Shown: positions 8,419-17,519 of the stretch, piece by piece
Layout: every line of letters starts with the position of its first letter
Position numbering within the stretch: position 1 is the first letter of the stretch
Source of the DNA: Bacteroidota bacterium
GTDB taxonomy: Bacteria > Bacteroidota > Bacteroidia > AKYH767-A > JAHEYN01
Reading direction: 5' to 3'
DNA length: 64,000 nucleotides
Assembly: GCA_023251555.1 (NCBI GenBank)
Contig: JAHEYN010000007.1
Coordinates: 1-64,000, forward strand
Made by a program: the position numbers and the translations under genes
Notes under the pieces: generated by a model
The model's database searches: none
Told to the model about the DNA's origin: nothing
What the model saw: only the letters and a program-made list of their open reading frames with translations

Positions 8419-8467
8419 GTTCCCGGGACTGAACACTTCCGTAAGCTCAGCGCTCACTCCCGGGAAC
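8419..8467 (-). terminator. Inverted repeat after the giant adhesin gene, possible terminator
   Basis: A perfect 10-bp inverted repeat (GTTCCCGGGA at 8419-8428 and TCCCGGGAAC at 8458-8467) with a 29-nt loop starts 9 nt after the stop of the giant minus-strand gene. No long U-tract follows, so termination is plausible but not certain. Confidence 0.45.
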
Positions 8468-8475
8468 AGGTAGAG

Positions 8476-11400
8476 TTATCTTACTACCGAAAGCCTTGAA
8501 AGGGGCACCGGAGCAGCATTGCCTTTGAGATATGACAGGATGTATACTCCCCCTGAGATCGACGACACATCCATGCTGTACCTCTGTACGCCTTTTACAA
8601 GAGTGAAATTGCTTGTCTGCAGCACCTTCCTGCCCGTAACATCACTTACCTGGAAACGGATAGTGCCGGGCTCTTCGCGGTCGTACAGCATCTCAATGCT
8701 GATATGATCCCCCGCAGGGTTGGGATAAACTGAAGAGAGAGACATTCCGTCGCTTTCCGCAATCTCATGAACAGCACTAAAGTTGTCCACGAAGATGAGG
8801 CTGGAGTCTATGGTTATAATCACACTGTTGAACAGGGTGTCGGAAGTGGTGACATCAAATGTTTTGGACAGGACAGAGGTGTCAACAGGAACGCCCGTTA
8901 CATCAACCCAGAGGTAGTAGCTGCCAACCGGTACATTGCTGAAATAGAAAATACCTTTGGTGGGTCCTGCACTGTCGGTTACATCAGACATGACAGGGAT
9001 CCCCGTGCTCTTGCTTACCAGCGAGGTGTTGATCCCTCCAAGGGGATCGCCGGGCCCCATCATTTTGAAGGCTCCTTCTACTACAATCCCGCTGATGGTG
9101 CCGGGCCCCAAAGGAGATATGGCTTCCCTCACCCCGATATCAATACCCGAAGTGTCCGAAACGACCGACAGGATTTTTGCATTGACCCAGAATGCTGTAT
9201 CGCCGTAATAGGTGGGAATAGATAACGGGTAAGCAATCTTGTCCGGCTCGGCAAGGATGAGATAATTATCGGTAACTACCGCACTGAAGGTATACGTCCC
9301 GCCTGCACCTATAGCCGTGGAATCATACTTGCTCATGGCTGTGTTGGTGGAGTCGTTGACAATCAGGAACACCATGCCCGCGTTTACGGCAGATGAATAA
9401 GTCTGGTTGTATACAGTTCCTGAGATGATATGGGTGGTGATGCTGACGATAGTGCTTATCGTGTCACTGCATCCTGAACCACTGTATGCAATAAGCATGG
9501 CGGTATAGGATCCTCCCGTGGAGTAACTGTGTATTGGATTGGCTGAAGATGAAGCGCCCCCGTCGCCAAAATCCCACTGGTAAGTTGAAGCGCCGGAAGA
9601 TGTATTGTTAAATGCCACGGACAACCCATTGATGCCGTATGTGAATCCGGCCAAAGGGACAAGATTTACAGTTATAACCTCCGCAGCGGAAGTAGCGACA
9701 CAGCCATTGATATCAGTAACATCTACGGTAAAGGAACCGGAAGCAGAAACTGTGATGGACTGAGTGGTAGCGGAATTACTCCATAGATAAGAGGAGCCGG
9801 ATGAAGCAGTCAGTACAACACTTCCGCCTGAGCAGAAGGTAGTAGGCCCTCCGGGAGTGATGGCAGGAGTAGTGGGAGTGTTAACGGTAACGAGAATGGT
9901 GTCTGTAGATGAACATCCGAGATTGTCGCTTACAGCCAGCACATAAGTGGTAGTGGAAGCTGGTGTAACATTAGGATTGGCAAGCGTTGAAGAAAATCCT
10001 GCCGGTAATGAGGTCCAGGAATAGGAGTAAGGGGCAGTACCTCCTGAGACTGAGGGAGCACCTCCGATACTTGCAGATGCTCCGTTACAAATACTCACGT
10101 CAGCTCCTGCATTTGCAACAGGGGCGGGATTTACTGTAACATTTGTACTGGGAGATATTCCGGTGCATCCGTTCACATCCGAAACAGTCACATAATAGCT
10201 TCCGGACGATGTCACGTTTATAGACTGGGTTGTAGCTCCGCCAGGGGACCACAGGTAAGTGGATGCGGCACTTGAAGAGAGATTTAAACTGCCTCCCCCG
10301 CAGAAGGTGGTGGGGCCGCCGGGAGTGATAGCAGGAGTGGGGTTGTTGTTAACTGTTACAATCACTGTATCTGTAGACGAACAGCCGCTTGCATTTGCGG
10401 CGGTTAAGGTGTAAGTGGTGGTTACCGCAGGCATAGCGGAGGGGTTTGCGCAGGTAGTGCAGCTTAGTCCTCCGGAGGGAGTCCAGAGGTAAGAGGTTCC
10501 CCCTGTTCCGTTTAGCGAAGCACTTCCGCCCTGGCAGATGGACTGGTCAGCACCTGCGTTGGCCGGAGGGAGGGAGTTTACTGTAACAAGCACGGTATCA
10601 TAAGCCTGGCAGCCGGCAGAGTCCGTAACAGTCAGGAAATAGCTGGTGTTTGCAGATGGGGCATGAGAAGGATTGGCGAGGGTGGAAGAAAACCCGGCAG
10701 GAGAGGATGTCCATGTGTAGCTGTATGAAGACCCGCTTCCTCCGCTGGCAGCGGGGGATCCGCCGATTACGTGCGAGAATCCCTGGCAAAAAGCAGTATC
10801 AGCGCCTGCGTAGGCAGAAGGAGACGGATTTACAACTATGTAGTTGGACAACAGCAGGGTGTCTGCCCCGTAGATATTTGATGCTACGAGAGTAGCGTCA
10901 TAGGTTCCGCTTGCAGAATATGTTACAACGGGGTTCTGTGCCGCAGTGGTGGCGGGGCTTCCGCCGGGGAAGGACCACGACCAGGATGCAGCAGCATTGG
11001 TACTGAGGTCTGTGTAAGTAACATTGCCTCCCGGGCACATGCTGTTGGGTGTTCCGCTGAAATTAGCCAGCGGAGAGGTTCCGTAAATATGGACATCATC
11101 AATGGAGATCGAGTTAAAAGCACCGCTGCCATTTGCTTCCCATGCAAAGTAACAGACTCCGCTGGAGCCTACAGTAATGGTATCGCTCGAGAGGTTCCAT
11201 GCCGTGTCGTTCAGAAAGCCCAGATCATGGATCAGTGTTGTCATGGCTGCCGTATCCTGGGAGGCTCCGATCCTGAGCTGGAGATTCTGGGCGTTATACG
11301 GTGCTCCGGCTTTATACCAGAAATCGATAATGTAGTTTTTCCCTGCATCAAGCTGGAAGCAGCGGGAAAGCAGCCAGTGCTCAACATAAGTTCCATCGGG

Positions 11401-13326
11401 GTTGCCGGGAGATGTCATGAGCGAGGATCCTGAATGGGCTTTGGACGGGACGCTTTCTTTAGTCCATAATGGGATGTTGGTATCTGCATTCACAGCCCGC
11501 CATCCTGTACCTGCTCCCTCAAAACCTTCGGTGTAGGAGCTTGTGTAAATGTCGATGGGGGTGAGATTGTCGAAAGGAAGATAAATGCTGTCGTTGTTAC
11601 TGTTTCCGTCGCCGGTAAGGTCTGTCCATGCTTTGATATGATGGAGCCCGGGTCCCGAGAGATCGGCTGTTCCTGTAAAAGTATAAGTGGCGGTGTTCCC
11701 GGAATAAATGGTTCCCGGGAATGTCTCGGAAACAATGGCTCCTCCGTCGGCACGGAAGCTGACGGGTACATTATAAACAGAATCCAGTCCGTAGTTCCGG
11801 ATGCTTACTGTTACCGGTTCGGATGCAGAATACCCGCATACGGCTGGTGCGGGAGGGTTCACATCAACGACTCCTGCATCGCCCGGGTGTACGCTTGAGA
11901 TCTCAACATCATCCAGATAAAGAAATCCCTGGCAGGCAGGTGAGTATGCGTGCCATCCGAGATAATACGTTCCCGGAGCCTGGACAATAAAGTTCTGTGC
12001 AGCCTCGCTATACTGGGTGTTGCTTACTCCTGAGAGGTTAATGAGGGTGTCGTTCATATAAAGGGTATCCGGAGCGACGCCAATCTTAAGCATCAGGTTT
12101 TCTGCTGATCCCGTTCCTGACCTGTACCAGAAAGAGGCACGGTAAACCCTGCCTGTGTCAAGCTGGAAGCAGCGGGAGAACCACCAGTCATCGGCATCCA
12201 TGGTGCAGTTTGTGGAATATTTCACATAGCGGGTGCCGGTGTGCGCACTTCCTGTTGTATTGACAACCCAGGAGGATCCGTCCCTGTTACCGTCTAATGT
12301 TTTCCAGCCTGCATTGTCATCGGCGGGCTCAAAGCCGTAATGGTAGTTGATAGGCCATACCGCCTGGGGGTTTACATTTTCAACTGTTTTCACGACAGTA
12401 TCATTCATGGTGTTCAAATCTCCTGCAAGGGAAGTCCAGGCTTTGATGGTGTGTGTGCCGGGGGCGGAGAGGTCTGCCGGGGTAGAGAATGAATAGTTGA
12501 AAGACTGTCCTACCGATATGAATCCCATAGCTTCGGTAACGGGGGTGTTGTTGTCAATGCGGTAGGAAATGTTCACGCTTCCCTGTCCGGCATTGCCGAG
12601 GTTGGCGACACCGACGGAAACCAGCTCGGAATTAGTAAGCCCGCATGCGGAAAAAGGAGTATCCACGCCGAGGAGCGCCACATCCGCTGAGGGAAGGGGT
12701 GTAAAGATCATCCTGCACTGGGGCTTTTGCCCTGAAACAGTTGTGGTAACAACTCCGCACTGGGAAGCAGCATCAAGCCGTACATAACGGAACCCGTTGG
12801 TTACCGGTGAGTTGTATATCCTCAGGCGCCCGCTCGGGTCGTAGTTGGTAACCTGATCGAAGCAAATGTCAAGAAGTATGTTGTCCGTCCCGTTCCACGA
12901 AAATGCAGGGGAGAGGTTGAGGAGGTCAAATCCGTATCCGGAGGGGGAATAGGATGGAGTGTAATAAACGGTTTGCATGCTCACCGTATCTTCCGAAGAG
13001 ACATCTCCGGCGGTGGTATGCTTCATCCTGATGGTGAAGTTCGGTAGAGAATATACGGGGGAACCTTCCATGAAAAAACCGAACTTTGAAAGAGTGCCGG
13101 CTCCTGATTTCCCTGCAGCATTGATTTCCGAAGCGGTGTATAACACCTGGCAGTGAAGGCTCCTGTACCATATGTTAACGGGAGACGCATCCTTGGGAGA
13201 TGTGATTACGTTGCCGCTTCCCAGCTGGATGTTCTGACCGTGAAGGGATGCAGTGAGCAGCATGCAAAGAACGGGGAGCAGGAATCCGGCAAGGATCCTG
13301 CGGGAGGGTGAAGTAGTAATATTCAT
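8476..13326 (-). CDS. Giant T9SS-exported adhesin-like protein with PKD/Ig-like repeats
   Basis: This protein has 1616 residues from the ATG at 13326. The signal peptide is MNITTSPSRRILAGFLLPV onward, ending near SLHGQ. Next come CARDB-like segments (starting near VALLGVDTPFSACG), alternating with two jelly-roll/MAM-like blocks whose openings are YHYGFEPADD and YTEGFEGAG. Then follow a PKD domain (SWSWSFPGGSPA), four Ig/PKD-like repeats opening with AGADxxxCxG or a PGGPTTFC variant, a second PKD (YQWDFGDGG) and a Cna-B-like segment. The C-terminus is a type A T9SS sorting domain (SSVYPNPAGDHISIEML, DVTGRKVL, GVYILSY). It would be exported by T9SS and anchored or released at the surface; adhesion is inferred from the domains. 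The frame is open to 13470, but the promoter at 13391-13422 and the signal peptide place the start at 13326. Confidence 0.9.
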   Translation of the reverse strand: MNITTSPSRRILAGFLLPVLCMLLTASLHGQNIQLGSGNVITSPKDASPVNIWYRSLHCQVLYTASEINAAGKSGAGTLSKFGFFMEGSPVYSLPNFTIRMKHTTAGDVSSEDTVSMQTVYYTPSYSPSGYGFDLLNLSPAFSWNGTDNILLDICFDQVTNYDPSGRLRIYNSPVTNGFRYVRLDAASQCGVVTTTVSGQKPQCRMIFTPLPSADVALLGVDTPFSACGLTNSELVSVGVANLGNAGQGSVNISYRIDNNTPVTEAMGFISVGQSFNYSFSTPADLSAPGTHTIKAWTSLAGDLNTMNDTVVKTVENVNPQAVWPINYHYGFEPADDNAGWKTLDGNRDGSSWVVNTTGSAHTGTRYVKYSTNCTMDADDWWFSRCFQLDTGRVYRASFWYRSGTGSAENLMLKIGVAPDTLYMNDTLINLSGVSNTQYSEAAQNFIVQAPGTYYLGWHAYSPACQGFLYLDDVEISSVHPGDAGVVDVNPPAPAVCGYSASEPVTVSIRNYGLDSVYNVPVSFRADGGAIVSETFPGTIYSGNTATYTFTGTADLSGPGLHHIKAWTDLTGDGNSNNDSIYLPFDNLTPIDIYTSSYTEGFEGAGTGWRAVNADTNIPLWTKESVPSKAHSGSSLMTSPGNPDGTYVEHWLLSRCFQLDAGKNYIIDFWYKAGAPYNAQNLQLRIGASQDTAAMTTLIHDLGFLNDTAWNLSSDTITVGSSGVCYFAWEANGSGAFNSISIDDVHIYGTSPLANFSGTPNSMCPGGNVTYTDLSTNAAASWSWSFPGGSPATTAAQNPVVTYSASGTYDATLVASNIYGADTLLLSNYIVVNPSPSAYAGADTAFCQGFSHVIGGSPAASGGSGSSYSYTWTSSPAGFSSTLANPSHAPSANTSYFLTVTDSAGCQAYDTVLVTVNSLPPANAGADQSICQGGSASLNGTGGTSYLWTPSGGLSCTTCANPSAMPAVTTTYTLTAANASGCSSTDTVIVTVNNNPTPAITPGGPTTFCGGGSLNLSSSAASTYLWSPGGATTQSINVTSSGSYYVTVSDVNGCTGISPSTNVTVNPAPVANAGADVSICNGASASIGGAPSVSGGTAPYSYSWTSLPAGFSSTLANPNVTPASTTTYVLAVSDNLGCSSTDTILVTVNTPTTPAITPGGPTTFCSGGSVVLTASSGSSYLWSNSATTQSITVSASGSFTVDVTDINGCVATSAAEVITVNLVPLAGFTYGINGLSVAFNNTSSGASTYQWDFGDGGASSSANPIHSYSTGGSYTAMLIAYSGSGCSDTISTIVSITTHIISGTVYNQTYSSAVNAGMVFLIVNDSTNTAMSKYDSTAIGAGGTYTFSAVVTDNYLILAEPDKIAYPLSIPTYYGDTAFWVNAKILSVVSDTSGIDIGVREAISPLGPGTISGIVVEGAFKMMGPGDPLGGINTSLVSKSTGIPVMSDVTDSAGPTKGIFYFSNVPVGSYYLWVDVTGVPVDTSVLSKTFDVTTSDTLFNSVIITIDSSLIFVDNFSAVHEIAESDGMSLSSVYPNPAGDHISIEMLYDREEPGTIRFQVSDVTGRKVLQTSNFTLVKGVQRYSMDVSSISGGVYILSYLKGNAAPVPLSRLSVVR

Positions 13327-13390
13327 GAGCAATTGGGTTAGGGGTGTTTTATGTGAATAAGTCTTTGGCAGAATTCTATCCTGAGCAGGA

Positions 13391-13422
13391 CAAATATAAC
13401 CTGTGTTTCTTCCGGGGTCAAG
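13391..13422 (-). promoter_or_regulatory. Promoter of the giant adhesin gene
   Basis: Minus strand has a TATATTTG -7 box (13398-13391) and, 20 nt upstream, CTTG (13422-13419), one base off the TTTG -33 box. The expected leader is about 58 nt to the ATG at 13326. Confidence 0.6.
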
Positions 13423-13501
13423 CCCATCTTCTCTTTTTCTTACCCGGTCAAATACCCCTGAAATATACATCTTAAACTTCTGATTCGCAAGTTTTTTTTC
13501 T

Positions 13502-13509
13502 TAGCTTTG
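13502..13509 (+). promoter_or_regulatory. -7 promoter box of the thioredoxin-like gene
   Basis: Plus strand TAGCTTTG matches TAnnTTTG, 33 nt before the ATG at 13543. No clear -33 box. Confidence 0.5.
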
Positions 13510-13542
13510 TTGTCATCTGCATTATAATAAAAACCTACACAC

Positions 13543-14733
13543 ATGAAAAATCTCCGGATAAAAATCACGCTTACAGGATTAATGCTGGCTGCCGGTCTGT
13601 GTTTAAATGCTCAGAACCGTTCTATCCGTTTTGAAGAGGGATCCTGGCGGGATATTCTTGCAAAATCTGCAGCGGAAAAGAAACCTGTATTCCTTGATGC
13701 TTATACATCCTGGTGTGGTCCCTGCAAATGGATGTCGAAGAATATTTTTACCAATGACACGGTGGCGGATTATTATAACGGGAATTTTATATGTGCGAAG
13801 ATTGACATGGAAAAAGGCGAAGGGGTGGAGATAGCAAAGAAGTATGATGTGAGGGCCTATCCGACACTTTTGTTTATCGGGCAGAACGGGGAGGTGTTGC
13901 ACCGCCTGTGCGGGTCGCGTGAGGCTGCGGTTTTTGTGCAGGATGGAAAAAATGCATTTGACAATTCCCTGAACTATGCCGGGTACAGGAAAAAATTTGA
14001 GGGTGGGAATATGGATCCTTCATTTCTCGGTGGCTATATCTCCTATCTTAGTAATGCCTGTATGCCGTGTGATGATATCCTGAATGCATATTTCAGAACA
14101 CAGAAGCCCGAAGCACTCACCTCAAGGGCTAACTGGGAGATGATAAAATCATTTTCACGCAGGGTTGAGTCCCCTGAATTCATTTACCTCGAGACCCATT
14201 TGAATGATTTTTCAGCTCTTTATACAAGGGATTCCGTGGGAGAGAAAATTACGGATGTGTATTATGATAACATGATGACTGCTTTGCATAAGAAGGATTC
14301 GGCTTCTTATTTCCATTTCAGGGAAAAGCTCAGGAGTTCCGGGTTGCAGCAGGCGGAAAAAACAATGCTGTATGCCGATATGTCTTATTTCAGTGCGAAC
14401 GGGCAGTGGAATAAATATGCAGGCGCGGCGGAGCTTTACATTGCAAAATACGGCATGAACGAATGGCAGCTTCTCAACGGTGTTGCCTGGAACTTTTATG
14501 AACACCTTGAGGATAATACGAATCTCCAGAAAGCCATGCGCTGGGTTAATAAATCCATACAGCTCAGCGATAATTATTTCAACAATGATACCCGTGCCAG
14601 CCTTTTGTACAAACTGGGCAGGAAAGATGAGGCGATGAAGGCTGCAGAGGCAGCCATCGCCCTTGCTAAAAAGTCGGGGGATGATTACAAATCAACGGAA
14701 GATCTGCTGGCGAAGATCAGGGAGATGAAGTGA
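13543..14733 (+). CDS. Periplasmic thioredoxin-like protein with C-terminal helical repeat domain
   Basis: This 396-residue protein has a signal peptide ending near CLNAQ (residues 1-24). A thioredoxin fold follows at about 26-135, with active site WCGPC at 57-61 and the cis-proline in RAYPTLL at 107. The motif and the VFLDAYTSWCGP strand resemble thioredoxins of the DUF255/Thioredoxin_7 type. The remaining 260 residues are helical, and the end (ASLLYKLGRKDEAMKAAEAAI) looks like TPR. A separate CMPC pair occurs near residue 178. It probably reduces or isomerises disulfides in exported proteins; the many Cys in the neighbouring adhesin make that a possible client, by inference. It is transcribed alone, divergent from the adhesin. 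Confidence 0.88.
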   Translation: MKNLRIKITLTGLMLAAGLCLNAQNRSIRFEEGSWRDILAKSAAEKKPVFLDAYTSWCGPCKWMSKNIFTNDTVADYYNGNFICAKIDMEKGEGVEIAKKYDVRAYPTLLFIGQNGEVLHRLCGSREAAVFVQDGKNAFDNSLNYAGYRKKFEGGNMDPSFLGGYISYLSNACMPCDDILNAYFRTQKPEALTSRANWEMIKSFSRRVESPEFIYLETHLNDFSALYTRDSVGEKITDVYYDNMMTALHKKDSASYFHFREKLRSSGLQQAEKTMLYADMSYFSANGQWNKYAGAAELYIAKYGMNEWQLLNGVAWNFYEHLEDNTNLQKAMRWVNKSIQLSDNYFNNDTRASLLYKLGRKDEAMKAAEAAIALAKKSGDDYKSTEDLLAKIREMK

Positions 14734-15293
14734 AAAGTTTTTGATGTAATTGATTATATCGCCAGTCAAAAAGAACGCCACAGCGGGAAAACAGGCTTTT
14801 CTTAATCCGCCTTCACGCTCTGCTTACTTAAGAAGGTTCAGATTCTCTTCAGGGGTAAACTTTCTTTTCTTGTTTTCCATGTTTCCTGATTTAGCGGTAC
14901 AAAACTATTCTTTAAGTTTTGCCCAGCCAATTAGGGGATTAGAACAGCATTTCGCGTTACAGAGTGGCTGCGGGAATATCGTGGACACTTTTCGCTTTGT
15001 ACGGAACATTGTCGTAAATCGGGTGTTGTACGAAGCCGCATTCGCGGTTTTTGTACAGGACAAATTTAGCGAAAAGTAAATCGCCCCGTTGAACAAAATG
15101 AAAGGGGCGGGAGTGGCGCCCAAGCGCCACGTAGCCACTTTCAAGCGAAGCGGTTTTGTTCAACGTTTTCAGGCCTTGCGCCGTTTTTTGCTATGTCAAG
15201 TTACATATTTGAGCGTTAACACGCAAAAAATGGAGCAAGACCTGTGTTATAGGTTGGCTGCGGCACACAGGTACGTCTATGTACATGTCCGCT
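14734..15293. other. 560-bp gap: repeat-rich, palindromic, one weak short ORF
   Basis: No convincing gene. The minus strand holds an open 68-codon frame at 14957-15163 (starts MNKTASLESGYVALG, ends SVHDIPAATL) which is spanned and overlapped by nested palindromes; it looks like a translated repeat element rather than an independent gene, although its codon pattern is not random. A short TTAATCCGCC stretch near 14801-14812 resembles the start of the extragenic repeats at 29.3, 31.5 and 55.3 kb. Near 15215-15308 are GTTAAC, GTTATAGG and GCCTAAC motifs around an 8-bp inverted repeat (ACCTGTGT at 15240-15247, ACACAGGT at 15265-15272). Confidence 0.5.
15087..15165. repeat. Nested palindrome, 12-bp outer arms
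   Basis: CGTTGAACAAAA at 15087-15098 is perfectly inverted at 15154-15165. Inside it are AGTGGC (15112-15117) with GCCACT (15134-15139) and the tighter TGGCGC-CCAA-GCGCCA (15114-15129). The strand could extrude a long branched hairpin. This architecture is typical of mobile or recombination-active repeats, but no transposase is nearby. Confidence 0.75.
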
Positions 15294-15746
15294 TTATTTT
15301 TGCCTAACATAAATATGTGTCGGCACGTCAAAAGCATTTTCAGTAATATATAAAGAATCAATTCCTAAAAGTCTAACTAGGCTTTCACCTGGGAATTCTC
15401 TTTTCTTTGAGAACAAAGTATTTCTATGGAATTCAAGTTTGAAAAAGTTACCGTATGAATTTGAGCTCTCACTATATGTGATTCGTCCACCCTCAAACCT
15501 TTTACCGTCCTTTTTGATTTCGTATTTGCCCTTGTCAATGAATTCTATTGTCTTCGTCGAACCGGTATTGTCGGGTGTCAAGGTCGAGAATTCACCGCTG
15601 GTCTTTGCCCACTGCCAAGTCCCAGACAAAGTCTTGGCGTCCCCAGTCAGTTTGTCCTTTTTACAACTTGTCATTACGAGAACGAAAGCCGAAAAGAAAA
15701 GCAAGGTCTTTGCCGTCGTGATTGTTTTATGTCTGAGGTCAAGCAT
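15294..15746 (-). CDS. Small lipoprotein, possibly lipocalin-like
   Basis: This 150-residue protein has a lipoprotein signal with a long N-region (KTLLFFSAFVLVMTSC, lipobox MTSC, Cys at 28). The mature part opens with KTLSGTWQWAKT, a pattern seen in small lipocalin-like lipoproteins of Bacteroidota where a GxW motif starts the first strand. Strands such as TIEFIDKGKYEIKKDGK and DSLYITENAFDVPTHIYVR suggest a beta barrel. The ligand is unknown. The gene stands alone in the palindromic island; its last codons contain ATGTTAGGC, similar to the ATGTTATCG at the end of the nuclease gene. Function beyond lipoprotein is unresolved. Confidence 0.65.
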   Translation of the reverse strand: MLDLRHKTITTAKTLLFFSAFVLVMTSCKKDKLTGDAKTLSGTWQWAKTSGEFSTLTPDNTGSTKTIEFIDKGKYEIKKDGKRFEGGRITYSESSNSYGNFFKLEFHRNTLFSKKREFPGESLVRLLGIDSLYITENAFDVPTHIYVRQK

Positions 15747-15815
15747 AAATTAAAGGTACGAATAAATTTGTCAAGCAGAAAGTCATTTGTCTACGGTAAT
15801 TGTCCCGCAGCTTAC

Positions 15816-15993
15816 CCCCAGTTCGGCGTAGCGTCCCGCTATGTCGTTGATTTTTCCGGTACCTTACCAAATTGCCATTGATTGATCATTGTACAGTATT
15901 CCATCCCCCGTTTGGCGTAGCGTCCCGCTACGTCGTTGATTTTTCCGGTACCTTACCGAATTGCCATTGATTGATCATTGTACAGTATTCCAT
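15816..15993. repeat. Two tandem copies of an 89-bp direct repeat
   Basis: Copy 1 at 15816-15904 and copy 2 at 15905-15993 differ at only a few positions. Each begins with CCCCC, holds GGCGTAGCGTCCCGCTACG (itself a hairpin, CGTAGCG/CGCTACG; copy 1 has CTATG in place of CTACG), then TTCCGGTACCTTACC and TTGATCATTGTACAG. The head of the unit occurs again inverted at 16162-16193. They lie upstream of the small lipoprotein gene. Confidence 0.9.
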
Positions 15994-16304
15994 CCGCCGG
16001 TTTGCTATCCACCAAGACCCCACGAGTGGCTCTGTTATTTCCGCGTAAAAGGATCAACCCATTCTACTACCTGCAGCGTAAGGTATAAAAGCAAATATTT
16101 ATCAGGTAACCAGAGCCTTTGTATTCCTTTTGACTTTTCGGCCGGAGGCCGGGTTGCTTCAGCGACGTAGCGGGACGCTACGCCAAACGGGGGGAAATTT
16201 TCAGAATGGTTTAAAAAAGAGAGTTGTGCAACATTGACTTTATGTTAGCTGCTGCCGTGCTTTTCACACGAAGCGATTCAGCCCGAAATCCGCACACACT
16301 TTGT
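15994..16304. other. Gap between repeats and nuclease gene
   Basis: It contains no convincing gene. The only structures seen are the inverted copy of the 89-bp repeat head at 16162-16193 and a short segment at 16242-16314 flanked by GTTAGC and GATAAC that overlaps the 3' end of the nuclease gene and holds small hairpins (for example GCTT-TTCACACG-AAGC). Confidence 0.5.
16162..16193 (-). repeat. Inverted copy of the head of the 89-bp repeat
   Basis: This is the reverse complement of the first 32 bases of copy 2 (15905-15936), including the hairpin core. Together with the tandem copies it brackets about 170 bp of non-coding sequence. Confidence 0.85.
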
Positions 16305-17519
16305 TCAAGCGATAACATTTGTCCCTCTCCATCTGTAAGCTCGCCTAAATCCTTTTGTCATTGCTTCTTTCACAGTCGTAACGTAAAACTCTCCTCGATT
16401 CTTAATCAAAGTTTTGTCATATTGCTGGTCAAATGGCAAATGATAAATTTTTTCTCCAGTAACAGCAAGATTACATTTAATTACTGGATATTTAGCTAAT
16501 GGTTTTTCTTGCTCAACCTTAATACCAAGAGCATCAGCGAATCGCTTAGCTGTGTCTGATAATTTGGTAGTGGTAATGAAGGTTGCTTTTATTTCGCCAG
16601 AACTTATCAAGTCCGGGAACAGTGTTAATGTCTTTTTCCTGTTAACTATCTCTTTATGTTCAATAAAATATTTAACGGCTGTGCCATATAATTGGTTAAT
16701 ATGCTTTTCATGTATTGTCTTATACGAAGCCCAACATTTACATTGAACAATTTCAATAGTCTCTCCTTTCTTGCATACCAAGTCTCTTCCTAAATCTTCC
16801 AATCCCTTTTCTATGCCTTGATAATTAACATCAAAACCATTCTGTTCGTAGAGATAGCCGATATAACGTTCATAATCTCTACCTATTTGCCATGGCTGAC
16901 CTCTCGAAGAGAAATACCTATCAAGAGCTTTTTGATTTCTAACTTCTTCGGATAACGTCTCATACTCTGCTCTTGGAATATATTTTAATACAGGATCAAT
17001 ATCTTCGTCCTCATCCTCATCTTGCTTTGTAACCGATTGCAAAAGGTCATCAAGATTTTCTCCGATGTATTCAGTTATCCATGGGAATAATGTCTCATAG
17101 TAGGTCACGAAATTTTGTGCTATTTTGAATTGCTTTCTAAGTGTTCTATTCTGTGAACCAATTGTTTTTACGGCTTCCGCACTGCTATATGCAGGATGGC
17201 CTTTAACTTTTAGATAATGCTCTATTTCAGAGTCTATATATTGATAGAATTCCGAAATTGCATCCGCAAGCCACGGGAAAGCTTTAGATTTTTCTTCAAA
17301 TATTTTTTTAAGTGCTTTCTCGTTACTTAGAATATACTGTTGCCGTCTTTCAATTTCATTTCTTAGCTCGGCTTCTCTTTCAGTAAATTTTTTTTCTTTT
17401 TCCTCTAAGACAGTAAGAATATCATTGTAGCTTTTAAAAAGCTCTTTATTTGTTTTCTCAATTTCTTGAATTTGTTTGAGCTTGAGAGATAATTCTTTGT
17501 TTCTGCTCGTAAAGTACAT
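16305..17519 (-). CDS. Coiled-coil protein with Mrr-like PD-(D/E)XK nuclease domain
   Basis: In this 404-residue protein, residues 1-75 are a charged coiled coil, and 80-150 a helical segment with two FPW motifs (AFPWLADAI, LFPWITEYI). Residues 160-175 are an acidic Glu/Asp linker, and about 205-345 a restriction-endonuclease-like domain. Candidate catalytic residues are E217 (GRDYERYIGYLYEQNGFDV), D246 (LGRDLV) and Q259/K261 (IVQCKCW), the E-D-QxK arrangement of Mrr-type nucleases. Such domains cut DNA in defence or methyl-directed restriction. The ATG overlaps the stop of the upstream membrane protein (TAATG), so the pair is translationally coupled. No methyltransferase is present. A role in phage or plasmid defence is inferred, not shown. 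Confidence 0.75.
   Translation of the reverse strand: MYFTSRNKELSLKLKQIQEIEKTNKELFKSYNDILTVLEEKEKKFTEREAELRNEIERRQQYILSNEKALKKIFEEKSKAFPWLADAISEFYQYIDSEIEHYLKVKGHPAYSSAEAVKTIGSQNRTLRKQFKIAQNFVTYYETLFPWITEYIGENLDDLLQSVTKQDEDEDEDIDPVLKYIPRAEYETLSEEVRNQKALDRYFSSRGQPWQIGRDYERYIGYLYEQNGFDVNYQGIEKGLEDLGRDLVCKKGETIEIVQCKCWASYKTIHEKHINQLYGTAVKYFIEHKEIVNRKKTLTLFPDLISSGEIKATFITTTKLSDTAKRFADALGIKVEQEKPLAKYPVIKCNLAVTGEKIYHLPFDQQYDKTLIKNRGEFYVTTVKEAMTKGFRRAYRWRGTNVIA

Noticed and set aside
13327-13470. 48-residue N-terminal extension of the giant adhesin
   Set aside because: A promoter with -33 and -7 boxes lies inside it and a regular signal peptide starts at 13326.
15816-15993. Short CRISPR-like array
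   Set aside because: Only two directly adjacent copies of a long 89-bp unit with no spacers; no cas gene nearby.
15240-16314. Canonical integron attC sites
   Set aside because: The GTTA and TAAC boxes near gene ends have the opposite order to attC consensus and no integron integrase is present; kept only as a cassette-like observation.
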